DNA from: Marchantia polymorpha subsp. ruderalis
Lineage: Eukaryota > Streptophyta > Marchantiopsida > Marchantiales > Marchantiaceae
Direction of reading: 5' to 3'
DNA: 64,000 bases
Assembly: GCA_037833965.1 (NCBI GenBank)
Contig: AP031355.1
Coordinates: 1,513,501-1,577,500 of the forward strand
Shown here in pieces: positions 42,431 to 52,905 of the stretch; within the stretch, counting starts at the first letter, position 1, and the number at the start of each line of letters is the position of its first letter. The position numbers and the translations under genes were made by a program. The notes under the pieces were generated by a model. That model was not told the origin of the DNA, made no database searches, and worked only from the letters and a program-made list of their open reading frames with translations.

Positions 42431-43195
42431 CTACGCGCCTGCACGGAACCACGCTACACTACACTCCGCAGAACCTGTGCTTCGCCTTCTACGCGACGGA
42501 CTGCCGCACACTAACTCTCTACCCTGCCAGTCTTCCGCTCGACTGCGCAGTCCCAATCGCCGCAACACCGTGGAAACCTCTGTCTCGAGGGTGGCCATGG
42601 TGTCCTGCGACTTCGACCGAAAAGAATCCAGCTTCTTCGCCACTCGCCGCCGGCTCCGACTGTCACCTGACAACAACCCCGCCGCACGAAGCTCAAACTC
42701 ACGCAGTGTGAGTTTCTCCTGCGCCGCCACTTCCCAGTGGGCGTAGCCCTGAGACAGTGGGTGACTCGCCTCGCCATCTCTTCCTTCGTGCGATCTGCCT
42801 CCCGCCGGCGATCGTCTTCAACTACAACCAATTGCAATTCGGCCTCCGCACGCTGCGCTCTCAATTCCCCGCACTCGCATTGCAGTCTGCGGATTAATTC
42901 CTCATCCGCCTGCCGTGCGAGCTGACACTGCTCCAACAACCGTGTCTGTCGCACGAGCTCCCATGACAACATTCGATTCTGAGCCTGCTCAAAATCCAGC
43001 TCCTCTGCTAACTTCGCCTTTGCCTTGGCAAAATCTTCCAGCTTCTCGTCCTTCGTCCTGTCGAGAGGCTTGTACATCTTCTTAGTGAGGTTGAGGTGAC
43101 CCCACATGCAATCATACTTCTCCTGCAGATCCTTAAGTTCCTGATCCACTCGGCCCAACAACTTGTTGGTGTGGACTTTAGTGCGGGTTCGCCTT
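42431..43195 (-). pseudogene. Coil protein, family C, second half of coil (C3)
   Basis: On minus from 43195: TRTKVHTNKLLGRVDQELKDL, KAKAKLAEELDFEQAQNRML, QTRLLEQCQLARQADEELI, QCECGELRAQRAEAELQL, then a one-base frameshift near 42757 at CLKGYAHWEVAAQE, TLREFELRAAGL, GDSRSRRRVAKKLDSF and a basic tail ending at 42431. S2 splits it after 43195 with duplication gcctt, and the upstream part is at 45138-45439. Confidence 0.85.
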
Positions 43196-45132
43196 TGTGA
43201 GCCGAACCTTCCCACCCTTCAGCGTTTGTAGTCTAGGTGGGGGTTCGAGCTCCCATAATCTAACTTCGCTGATCACAAGCCATGTACTCACAGTGTATCC
43301 AAGACAACGAGATCATGAACCCTTGCTCTTTCACAGACAAATTATCCAGAACTGAAAATAATAACTTGCTTTCTGCGATTTTCACAAGAGCATCAGACAA
43401 GCTCTTTGTTACATCAAGATCTAACCCAACTCTGGGTGACTTCCTCAACACTACAGCCGCTGTGGGCTTTCCTAGATATCAGTCCCACTCCCAATTCCTA
43501 CTCAGATTTCAGTATCGATTTTTCAGCTTTCACCTTCAGACCCCACCAGATTCCTCTCTTGGATTCAACTCTCCCTTTCCAGTTTCCCATTCAGATCCCG
43601 ACTGTCAGAGTTCAATCTCAGATTTCACTTCACTCTCAGCTCCCATTCTCAGATCTTCCACTATGATTTCAGCTCCCACTCACAGATTTTACACTTCAAT
43701 CTCAGATTCCACTTCAACTTCACTCTCAGATACAACTCTCCACCCACGAGAGTCTGCTTTCTCCTACTTCGAACTCTCCACACTCCCCTCCTAATTCTCA
43801 CCACTTCCCTGCGAAAAATCACTCACACCCACACTCTATTCCACGACCGATCCCACCTCCGTCTCCACACCCTAGTACACCACAAGCTCTCAGTTACCAG
43901 GCCGAACTCCCCACTTCGAAGTCCAAGGCCGAGACACCCACAGCCCGCCTGAAATGCAACACTCGCAATGATGGGTAGCTGCCTACTCCCCTTGCGCGAC
44001 TACATGCACCGTCGTCTTGCCTCCCCCACTTGACTTCACGCCGCCGCCGCTGCCACACCTGCACATTCTACATTCCTGACCACCCAATCTCCGCCGGGGG
44101 AAATCCTCTTCCGCGCACCGCCGAAGGCATCCACCCGCCGAAGACGCACGACCACACCTTTGCTTATCCATAACAGTCACTCCCGACACCCATAACTCGC
44201 AGATCCTAGCTCTGTTTCACAAATTCGTGCGCTCGTTGGAACGACCAGGTCGAGCTCTTTCTAACGAGACCCTAACTGGGTCAAACCGTTATGAATTGAG
44301 AAAGTTATGCCTGTTTTACCCTTCGCCGAAGGCACACCGCCGAAGGCCTGTTACCTGTTATCGCCGAAGGCGCCGACACGATGTTCGCCGGTTCGATGTC
44401 TTCCGGTTCGATGTTGTCCTACCCTATCCGCCGCTTTCGACGCTCATAACTCAGTGACGCCTTATTGTTTTGAAGAGTTCTTGGTCTCGTTGGAACAAGC
44501 GTCGCGAGCTCTTTCCAACAAGACCCTAATCAAATCAAACCGTTAACAAATGAAAAAGATATGTCGAGTTTACTGTTTTGCCGATGGCCCTTGCACGATG
44601 TTCACCGGCTCGGAGTTCGCCTACCCCGAGTTCGCCGATTCCGAGTTCGCCGAAGGCCTGCTCGCAGTTGTCGCAAAGTCGTCCGAAGCCGGAGATGTTC
44701 GCAGCCGGAGACGTCCGGAGCCGAAGACGTTCGCAGCCGGACTTGCCTCAACCCTTCCCATCAGTAACTTCCGACACTCACAACTCAGTGATTCCTCATC
44801 CGTTTGAAGAGTTCTTGGTCTCGTTAGAACGAGCGTTGCGAGCTCTTTCCAAGGAGACACTAACTGAGTCAAGGCGTCACACATTGAAAACGTTATGAGG
44901 GTTTCATTGTTTCGCCGAAGGCCTTTCCCCGAAGGAACTTCACCGAAGGCTCTTCGCCGGAGACCCTGCCCTGAAAGCCCCGTTCCGGACCTTTGCCTAC
45001 TAGCTATTACACCAACTCCTAATCTTACCAAAACTTCCAGAAAACTCTGAGCATAATTTTGCAAGAGCTTAAATCTAAAACTTTAACTCTCACAAGGTTA
45101 AAAAGACATGTGAGCACAGTTTTGTGCTCACA
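43196..45132 (-). mobile_element. Element S2: complete small hairpin-ended element, 1,937 bp
   Basis: Starts TGTGAGCCGAACC at 43196 and ends tttgtgctcaca at 45132; the first seven bases TGTGAGC match the complement of the last seven. Flanks are gcctt on both sides (43191-43195 and 45133-45137), and the C3 coil gene reads through. The right end is a 24-base hairpin (45109-45132, 9-base arms). 43260-43950 is low-complexity, pyrimidine-rich, with degenerate ctcagattyc repeats. 44220-44890 holds three foldback modules. No credible gene; an open stretch at 43282-43794 is low complexity. Confidence 0.9.
44483..44525. repeat. Foldback module, best-preserved hairpin
   Basis: Arms GGTCTCGTTGGAA (44483-44495) and TTCCAACAAGACC (44513-44525), 12 of 13 pairs counting strict complementarity, with loop caagcgtcgcgagctct. 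Flanked by cataactc and gttatg at 30-70 bases. The same module, in either orientation, lies once in each A, B and C leader and three times in S1 and S2. Confidence 0.75.
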
Positions 45133-45137
45133 GCCTT

Positions 45138-45439
45138 CTCACTAGCTCGACGTAGGACCCATGCTGGCGGGGGTCCGCGTACTTCTCCACTTTGCGATCC
45201 AAGTACCTCAACAGAGGTACTACCGGCTCACAGAGCGCCGCCGTCGGCGTGCCTACCACTTCCTGCTCCTCCTCTTCAGTGGATTCCGATCCCGACACTG
45301 ATTCCGTCGATCCTCCTTCTTCGTCATCCTCCAAATTGAGGATTTCGGTCGCCATTGAATTCGTCGGCGACTGTCCTGTGCGTGGCTGCGAGATGTCTGC
45401 TTCCTCTGCCGCCACTTGCACTCCTGCAGCCTCGCTGCT
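45138..45439 (-). pseudogene. Coil protein, family C, acidic patch and start of coil (C3)
   Basis: On minus: VAAEEADISQPRTGQSP, TEILNLEDDEEGGSTES, STEEEEQEVVGTPTAALCEPVVPLLRYLDRK, ADPRQHGSYVEL. The Gln of LCEQ is Pro here. It is bounded left by S2 and right by A5 at 45440. The linker and N-terminal domain expected further right are absent after A5. Confidence 0.82.
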
Positions 45440-46799
45440 TGTGGTAACACACTTTTTGTTTTTTTTTCAGAATTTAAACAATTATAGAAAACTAGTACCG
45501 AAGCAGTGTTTGTAGTTAGAAAAGGGTACGATAAATAGAGTGGATTGATGAGATCGTCACGAGGTCACAAAGAATCACGTAGTCGGATGTACCAACGCCA
45601 ATGTCTTCGGCGCCTTCGGCAAAAGCTCCTTTTCTGAGGTGTCTCTACTCACGCACTTCCAGCGTATAAGGAAGCTACGCTTCCGGCGCAGACACCTCAG
45701 GAGGAGGTTTTGCTAAAGACGTCAGGAGAAGGGCCCGGACCTCTGAAGGCGTACGACCATGAGTGCGCCTTCGGCGATGCGCCGCTGGCGCGAAAGGGGA
45801 AAACCCTCATAACAATCGGAATACACGGTAGATCCAGTTGGATGAAATCACATTAGAAAGAGCTCGGGACGCTCGTTCTAACAAGCCCAAGAGCGTCGGA
45901 GATGGATCAGGGACGGAGAAGCTATGAGCGTCGGAAAACTCGTAGCCGGACATGCGCCGTTCGCGCTAGGGTTCACAGCCGGAAAGGATTCCCGTACGCC
46001 CTCGGCGATGCGCCTTCGGCGGGATCGCGCGCTCATAGGAGGAAACCAACTCAGAGTCGGAAGCGCCTTTGGCGGCTGTTCATGGAAGGAAAGCGCCGGT
46101 CGGATGTACGCCTCCGACGTGGCGCTGACGGCCGGATGCGCTGGCATGATTTGCGCTGGCGGATATGCGCCGTCAGCAATGGACGAGGCATAAAGGACAA
46201 AATAAGCGGTACGACTGCGCGCCGGCGTAATTTGCTCCGACTAGATGTGCGCCTCCAGCAAGGCGCCGACGGATAAGGAACGCACCAGCGGCGACACGCC
46301 TCCGGTGATGGACGGGTTAGGAAAAGACCACATAGCCGACGTATACCCTGCGGCGGACTCGAGTCCGGAAGGTGGCGGCGGCGGGAGAATTCAACATTCA
46401 CGCATGCGAATGCACGTAGTGCGGAGACGTGAATTCGCGCATGCAAAGGGCGAACCGTTAGGCCGTTTAGCCGGCTGCGTACGTTGTAACCAGTAAGAAC
46501 GTTGGACGTTCTTGAAATCGGAGAAGAAAAGACTGCGCTCCAGTCTCATTCTCTCATTCTTGATTTTGCGATTTCCAGTTTCCAAGATTACGCGCAAGAG
46601 CGGAGCGACTTGCAGTGAGAGAAGAGAGTGCGGAGACGAGTTGCGCAAGGATCTTGACAGACCTTGGAAAGAATTGCGAGTAGCGAACTTGAGCGTGAGC
46701 GAAGAGAGAGTGAGCAGTCAGTGCTTGAGCGGCCGACGCGTAGTGGCGATTGTGAGAGAGCGAGCGAAAGGGAGAACGTTTGTGTGTGCAGGAAACGCA

Positions 46800-49355
46800 A
46801 TGTCGAAGGTTCCCCAGCTGCGAGTGTCTCCACTCAGGGTGCCGCAGATCGGTCTACGCGCATTTCAAGATGTGCTGCTTGGGCTGAAGCTCGATTTTCT
46901 CCTGTGGGGGTGGAACTGGACATGTCCGGAGATGGTGCGCGAGTATCTGCAGGAGAGACACAAGCCCTCTCGCGGATTCCGCCCACATCCAGAAAGATGG
47001 GACATTTGTAACTGGGCGCAAGTGTTGGGCAGGTGTGCCGGCGAGGAAGGGGATCTCCTCTTCGAGGCCGATAGCGTGAAGGTGTCCCAGGAGGAAGAAA
47101 TCTCCTACAATGAGCTCTTCAAAGTTGCCAGGCATCCCAAGAACGGTTTCCGGACACGGGATTACAAAGATCGATTGCGGAGAAATGTCGCGACTGCATT
47201 GCTGCAGATATTGCAGCCGACCAAGACCGCTTACATGCATGGTTGGCAGGTAGAATTTGTGGAGCTAGTGTTGTCAGGAGCTCCAGTGCATTGGGCACGA
47301 CTCCTGTGGAAGGTGACGCGCCAACATGCGCAAGAAGAAAGAGGAGGAACCCTCAATCATCTTTCGCCTTACTTGATCGTGTTTTATCGGGCGATGGGAT
47401 GTTTGACAAATTCTTAGAAAACACGGTTTCCGCAGCTGACCCGGAGCTATCCAGGTAGATACTCGAGGGAGGCCGAAGTAGACACGGATCCGGACGAGGA
47501 ACCTGCCAGTACGCCTCCAGCTCCGGCTCCAGCTAGAGCAGCAGAAGAACGTCGAAGTGAGCGCATTCCGCGAAAGCGGAAGTGGGATGAGAGACCTGAG
47601 GACAGGCAGCCGGAAGTGCCAGCTGCGCCGACTCGTGGTCGGCCCACCCCCGAGCCTCACAGTCGACCAAAACAGAGGGCACGCAAAATGCCAACTGGTA
47701 CTGAGGAGACCGGGCGTACTCCGATCCGGCGGAATCTCACACAGGAGGAGATAATCGCGCAGATTTTAGGGAAGACGACAAATACCTCTGCACAGAAGGC
47801 CCCAATGCCTTCAGGAGGAGATGGACGGACTGACAGTCGGCCGACTACGAGTCGGGCGACTGAAGGCCGACAAGCGGAAGGAAGGCCAACTGAACGGCGC
47901 GTTGAACCGGATAGCAGGCCGGAAGCAGAAGAGAGTTTGGCTGACGAGCCAACAACCCTCAGAGGGTCGTCCTCGGCGGAAGGCACTTCTGGGAAAACGC
48001 CACCAGCAAGCAGGCCAAGTGGAGTCAAGACGCGCAGGGTGTATCCTACTCCCAGTCGGACAACTGCTGGTCGGCCGACTGCGAGTCGGACAACAGAGAG
48101 TCGGCCGGATTCGCCGACTGCGAGACGGACAAGGCCGACGACCAGTGTGCGGACGCCTTCGGCGGACGCACCTTCAGCGAAGACACCTTCCGCGCAGATT
48201 GCGCCGGAAGGGCAGGCAGCAGAAGCCGGCGGTGCAAAAGTGACAAGAGTCACTGCGGCGTCGACCCCTTCGGAGATCGAAGATCGAGCCGGAACAGGGG
48301 CTCAAGCAGTGGGATCTCCCACTGCCCTGGATATTTTAGCAGGCAGTGGAGCAGCAGTCGCAGCGGAAGCTGTTGCGCGCCACAGTTCCAGGGAGTCGCC
48401 AAGGGATTCGGTGGCGACTGAAATCCTTGAGACTGAGGATGAGACGAGCTCGAAAGAGCAGGAAGCGGATTCGGTGCAGAAAACGCCAACAGGGGTGTTG
48501 TGCGAGCAGATAGTCCCACTCCTGCGATATCTGGATCGCAAGACATCCAAGTACGCGGGTACTGGAAAACCGCAGTCTTATGTGGAGACTATCCGGCGAA
48601 GGACGAGGAGCAAGGTGGCAAGGTGGGCCTCTAGGTGCCAAGTATATGTGGATAGGAACACCGCCCTCCGACAACACCTGGCGGTCACACAGAAGCTGTA
48701 CCAAGCCTTGCAGCAGCAGAGGGAGGATGCGGCGACGAAAAGTCAGGCGGATGCCGAGCTAATGCGGGCAAAGATCGAGTCGGAATTTCAGGAAGAGCGG
48801 AGACAAAACCACGTCCTAGCAGCCGAGCTTGCGCGCCAAACGCGCGCCTTAGAAGAAAGTCAAAGAGCCCGCAAGGAGGATGAGGAGTTGTTGCGCAACT
48901 TGCAATCCGAGTGCTCGGATTTGAGGGCACAACGTGCGGAAGCGGAAATGCAGCTAGCAGAGGTGGAAAGCAGCTGCAGGGCGCGAGGAGAGTTGGCGAC
49001 ACGGGTGACCCAGTGTCTAAAAGGATACGCCCATTGGGAGGTGGCAGCTCAAGAGAAGATCACACTCAGGGAGTTTGAGCTTCGGGCGGCGGCATTGACG
49101 GAGGGTGACAGTCGGAGTCGGAGGCGAGTGGCGAGGAAATTAGAAACCTTCTTGTCAGGTGCGCGCGACACTATGGCGCACTTAGAGTCGGAAGTCACTG
49201 CAGCGCTCCGACGCCTGGGGTTGCGCAGCCGGTCGGAAGACTGGCAAGGTAGAGACAGCGAGCGGAGCAGTCCGGCGCGCAGGAGGCGCAGCACCGGATC
49301 CGCCGAGTGCAGTAGAATAGTTTGGTTTCGCGCAGATGTTGCGAGCAGTAGATAG
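46800..49355 (+). pseudogene. Coil protein, family A, nearly intact, one stop (A5)
   Basis: One frame of 851 codons from ATG 46800 to TAG 49353-49355, with a single in-frame stop at 47415, where tcttagaaa replaces the tcagagcgg of A3/A4, a change of several adjacent bases. The frame is also open upstream to ATG 46512, giving a 96-residue leader peptide with a hydrophobic segment. Domains as in A4: globular 1-250, PRKRKWDERPED, RPKQRARK, S-R-P-T linker, ALDILAGS, acidic ETEDETSSKEQE, LCEQIVPLLRYLDRK, coiled coil and Arg-rich tail. The 579-codon C-terminal part after 47616 is uninterrupted. This is the least damaged copy in the window. Confidence 0.9.
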
Positions 49356-49387
49356 GATAGCGTAGTGCTAGTTAGGACCTTTGAGGA

Positions 49388-49416
49388 TATAAAGTAGATC
49401 AAGGCGTTTTGCCTTG
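49388..49416 (+). promoter_or_regulatory. TATA box and hairpin downstream of the A5 gene
   Basis: TATAAA at 49388-49393, hairpin CAAGGCGTTTTGCCTTG at 49400-49416, 925 bases from TATA to the 3' terminus. Confidence 0.55.
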
Positions 49417-50313
49417 GGACTCTTCCAGTTTCGGAAGTGCAGATCAGGAACTCACTTTCTTGGCGTGTTTGTGCATTTTGGTCCTGGCACCACGTAGAGA
49501 AGCTGCAGCATAGCGAAGTTACCGTATGTTGTAGTTGAAGGCCTTCGGCTGAATGTTCAGAGCTAGTACCCGGTTAGAGACTTGAGTAGTGCGGATCTGC
49601 ACCTGCGGGTGATTTCTGATGCTCAGAGCCGGCTGCGAGTTAGATACTTGAACAGTTCCCCCTTACTCCTTCGAGTGACATATCCTGATTGTACTCCTAC
49701 GGGAAGTTTCCCCTGAATGCCAATGTGAAGTTTTATTACTTCGTGTAAGCCTTGGTTTGCAATTCAGGTTGTGTGTGCGTTACTGGATCGTGTCTCAGTT
49801 AAGTTCTCAGTCGAGTCTGCACTCCCTGCGTTTGGTGTGAGAGTCGAGGGTGACGTCCACGGCGTATGTAGAGGCTTCGTTCCGAAGTGGGAAATCCAGT
49901 CCGGGTACCCTACGCTAGTTCCTGGCGGAAGGGCAGTAAAAGCCGGAGTGGGAGTCACTACCTGCAGAACCTCTGAGTGAACTTTTGAGACACCTTCCCC
50001 CTGAAATCCGAAGCGGAGGTCCTGACCGACCTCCGAGTTGTGCTTTTGCCAGTTTCAGGTGTGTGTGTGTGTGTGTTGAGTGACTACGCTGTACTGTGCA
50101 TCCTCCGAGCATCCTCCGAGTCGAGATCCTCCTCCGAGTCGAGCCTCCGAGTCGAGCACTGCAGTATTTCTGGGAGTGACAGTCGCCTGAGAATTCAAAC
50201 TCTACAAAAGTCTGTTAAACGTGACACTTTTTACTCTGTGTGTTGCCTCTGTCCCTGTGGGTTCGATCTTTTTACCACCATACTGCAGTTTTAGCCTTTG
50301 GTGGGTTATTACA

Positions 50314-51224
50314 ACGCGCTACTCTCACTCATACTTCGACTCGGCCGATCCCGCTCCGCCGAAGGCGTTCGTCCGCACGCTGCGCCGAAGCCGAACTCTC
50401 TCTCCGTAGGCGGAATTCCCGGCGGACTTCCCGCCGGCATCGAACTCCATCGCCTGTGCGTAGGCGCTCGGCTACGCGTAGGCGCTGACCGTCCGCGTAG
50501 GTCCCTTGCAGTAGGCGCAGCGCCGAAGGCGTTGACCGCGGTCAACGGACTCCGTCTAGTCTGTCCATCTCTCTTGCCTCTCCGCCGGTGCTCTTGTCTC
50601 CGAAGTCCCGACCCGCCGAGGGCGCACTCGGCCGTTCCGTCCGTACGGTCCGTACGGATTCGCTACTCCGTTGGGTCCTTACCTAACCTTGATGCGCTGG
50701 TGCCGCAGGCGCCATACGAGCTCCACCCCCGAAGGCGGATTCCTAGGGCAGAAGGCGGATTTCCCGCCAAGGGCGAAGTGCCTATGCGCAGGCGAAATCC
50801 TTCCGCCTCTGCGTAGGTGAAAGTTCTTCCGCCTATGCGTAGGCGGCATTCCTTCCGCGTAGGCGAAATTCTTGCCGGACTTCCCGCCGACGTCAACTCA
50901 ATTCGCCTATGCGTAGGTAAAAGTCTTCGTATCTTTTGACCGTCACAACTCCCTGAGTCCTTATCCGTTCCGGGCATTCTTGGGCTCGTTAGAATCAGCG
51001 GGTCAAGTTCTTTCCAACAAGAAGGAGAACTCCTTCAAAGTCGATCGTTCCGGTCGGGCGCCTGTTTCAGACATTGCGCCCAACTCGATGATTCTCAAAG
51101 ATTCTACGAGATCATTCATTTTCACTCTATTTAAATGTACCGATCACTATTTACACTGCTGCTGCGGTACTATTTTCCAAAAATGTTTTAAATTCCGCAT
51201 AAACACAAAAAGTGGGTTACCACA
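50314..51224 (-). mobile_element. C3 leader and 5' terminus, minus strand
   Basis: On minus the terminus TGTGGTAACCCAC starts at 51224. Inward: T-rich run, gtaaatag site, a shortened foldback module near 50985-51020, palindromes of the CGCCTATGCGTAGGCG kind at 50780-50920, a repeated ccgtacggtccgtacgg block near 50640, and the double W-box palindrome at 50531-50546. It is truncated at 50314 by A5. To its right is the coil tail of C4, so this C copy inserted into another C gene. Confidence 0.75.
50531..50546. promoter_or_regulatory. Double W-box-like palindrome in C3 leader
   Basis: Perfect GTTGACCGCGGTCAAC, in the same relative position as in the B leaders. Confidence 0.45.
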
Positions 51225-51524
51225 GATGCGCAGGAGAAACTCACATTGCGCGAGTTAGAGCTTCGTGCGGCGGGTTTGATGTCGGGTGACAGTCGGAGCC
51301 GGCGGCAGGTGGCGAAGAAGTTAGATTCGTTTCTGTCAAGGTCGCGGGAGGCCATGGCTACCCTCAAGATGGAGGTTACTACGGTGTTGCGGCGGCTGGG
51401 ACTGCGCAGTTGAGTTGAAGACTGATCGGGTAGGGAGTTAGTGCGCGGCAATCCGTTGCGCAGAAGGCGAAGTACAGGATCTGCAAAGTGCAGCAGCGTA
51501 GCGTGGTTTCGTGCAGGCGAGTAG
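51225..51524 (+). pseudogene. Coil protein, C-terminal tail (C4)
   Basis: Plus-strand tail of a coil gene: QEKLTLRELELRAAGLMSGD, RRQVAKKLDSFLSRSREAMA, VLRRLGLRS followed by an in-frame stop (TGA where Arg is usual) and further changes in EDWQGR, then GRELVRGNPLRRRRSTGSAK and a stop at 51522-51524. Its upstream part is cut off by C3. It is most like the B/C tails; exact family uncertain. Confidence 0.75.
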
Positions 51525-51904
51525 TGTAGCGTAGTGTAGAGTGTAGTGTTAGTTAGGACTTAGAAGGTATAAAGTAATTCAAGGCGTCTTGCCTTGGAAT
51601 TCTTCCATTTTTGGAAGTGCAGATAAGGAACTCATTTTCTCTGCATGTTTGTGTCCTTAGTTCTGTCACCACGCAAGAGGAGCTACAACTTGATGATCCG
51701 CATTTTGTAGCTGAAGGCCTTCGGCCGAATGTTCAGAGCTAGTGTACTGGTTAGAGACTTGAGTAGTTCGGATCTACACCTGCGGGTGATTGCCGATGCT
51801 TAGAGCTAGTTACTAGTTAGATACTTGAATAGTTTTGAGTGATTGTTCCTGATTGTACTCCTTCGAGATTTTTCCCCTGAATGCCAAAGTGAAGTTTTGC
51901 TACT
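51525..51904 (+). mobile_element. C4 3' region, interrupted by B4
   Basis: TATAAA at 51568-51573 and hairpin CAAGGCGTCTTGCCTTG at 51580-51596, then the usual ctgaaggccttcgg and tgaatgccaaagtgaag blocks. At 51904 it is cut by the reversed 3' terminus of B4 within the block gttttgctacttcgtg; the left half of B4's target duplication would be ctact. Confidence 0.75.
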
Positions 51905-52840
51905 TGTAATAACCCACTAAAGGCTAAAACTGCAATATAGTGGTAGAAAGGTCGAACCCACAAGGACAGAGGAACACACAGGGTACAAAGTGTCACGTTT
52001 AACAGACTATTGAGGAGTTTGAATTCTCAGGCGACTGTCACTCCCAGAAATACTGCAAGTATCCACTCGGAGCGCACTCGGAGGTCGCACAGTGCGGCGT
52101 ATCACACACACACACACACCTGAAACTACAGAAACACAACCCAGAGATCCGTTAGGACCTCTACTCAAGATTTCAGGGGGGAAAAGTCTCTCGCGAGTAC
52201 TCAGCGAAGCTGCGGGTAGTGACTCTCAACTCCGGCTTTTACAACACTTCCACTAGCTTGCTGCTAATGTAGGAAACCCGGTTTGGACTGCCTACTTCGG
52301 ATCGAAGTCACTCAGACGCAGTGAACAACACTCTCAACTCACAAAACGCGCAGAGAACACAGGTCTGCACTGAAGTACTCACTGAGAAACATTCCAGTAA
52401 CACACCATAACAGTCTATTGAAGAGTTTGAATTCTTAGGCACTTGTCATTCCCAGAAATACTACAGGGGTTACCCTGAAGGCACTTGCTGCAGCGTAACC
52501 TGAATTTACAACCAAGGCTTGCACGAAGTAGCAAAACTTCACTTTGGCATTCAGGGGAAAAATCCCGAAGGAGTACAATCAGGAACAACCACTCGAAGGT
52601 GTAGGGGCAAAACTATTCAAATATCTAACTATCTGAGCATCGGCAATCACCCGCAGGTGTAGATCCGAACTACTCAAGTCTCTAACCAATGTACTAGCTC
52701 TGAACATTCGGCCGAAGGCCTTCAGCTACAAAATGCGGAACGCCAAGTTGTAGCTCCTCTTGCGTGGTGATAGAACTAAGGACACAAACACGCAGAGAAA
52801 ACGAGTTCCTGATCTGCACTTCTGATGTTGGGAAAGAACA

Positions 52841-52869
52841 CAAGGCAAGACGCCTTGAACTACTTTATA
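52841..52869 (-). promoter_or_regulatory. TATA box and hairpin of B4
   Basis: Reversed TATA at 52864-52869 and hairpin at 52841-52857 with CAAGGC arms on plus, as in B1. Confidence 0.55.
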
Positions 52870-52905
52870 CCTTCTAAATCCTAACTAGCACTACACTGCA
52901 CTACG

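Larger units (their letters stand above)
45440..50313 (+). mobile_element. Element A5: full-length family A element with mismatched flanks, 4,874 bp
   Basis: Begins TGTGGTAACACAC at 45440 and ends GGTGGGTTATTACA at 50313. The flanking five-mers differ (ctgct left, acgcg right), and the host DNA jumps from the C3 coil region on the left to the C3 leader on the right, skipping its N-terminal gene part. This is the signature of recombination between two A copies inserted in the same orientation at two places in C3, with loss of what lay between. Leader 45440-46799, gene 46800-49355, 3' region 49356-50313. Confidence 0.9.

Noticed and set aside
43282-43794. A 170-codon open frame inside S2 as the gene of the small element.
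   Set aside because: It is low-complexity pyrimidine-rich DNA with degenerate ctcagattyc repeats, has no homologue in S1 or S3 and shows no domain-like pattern.
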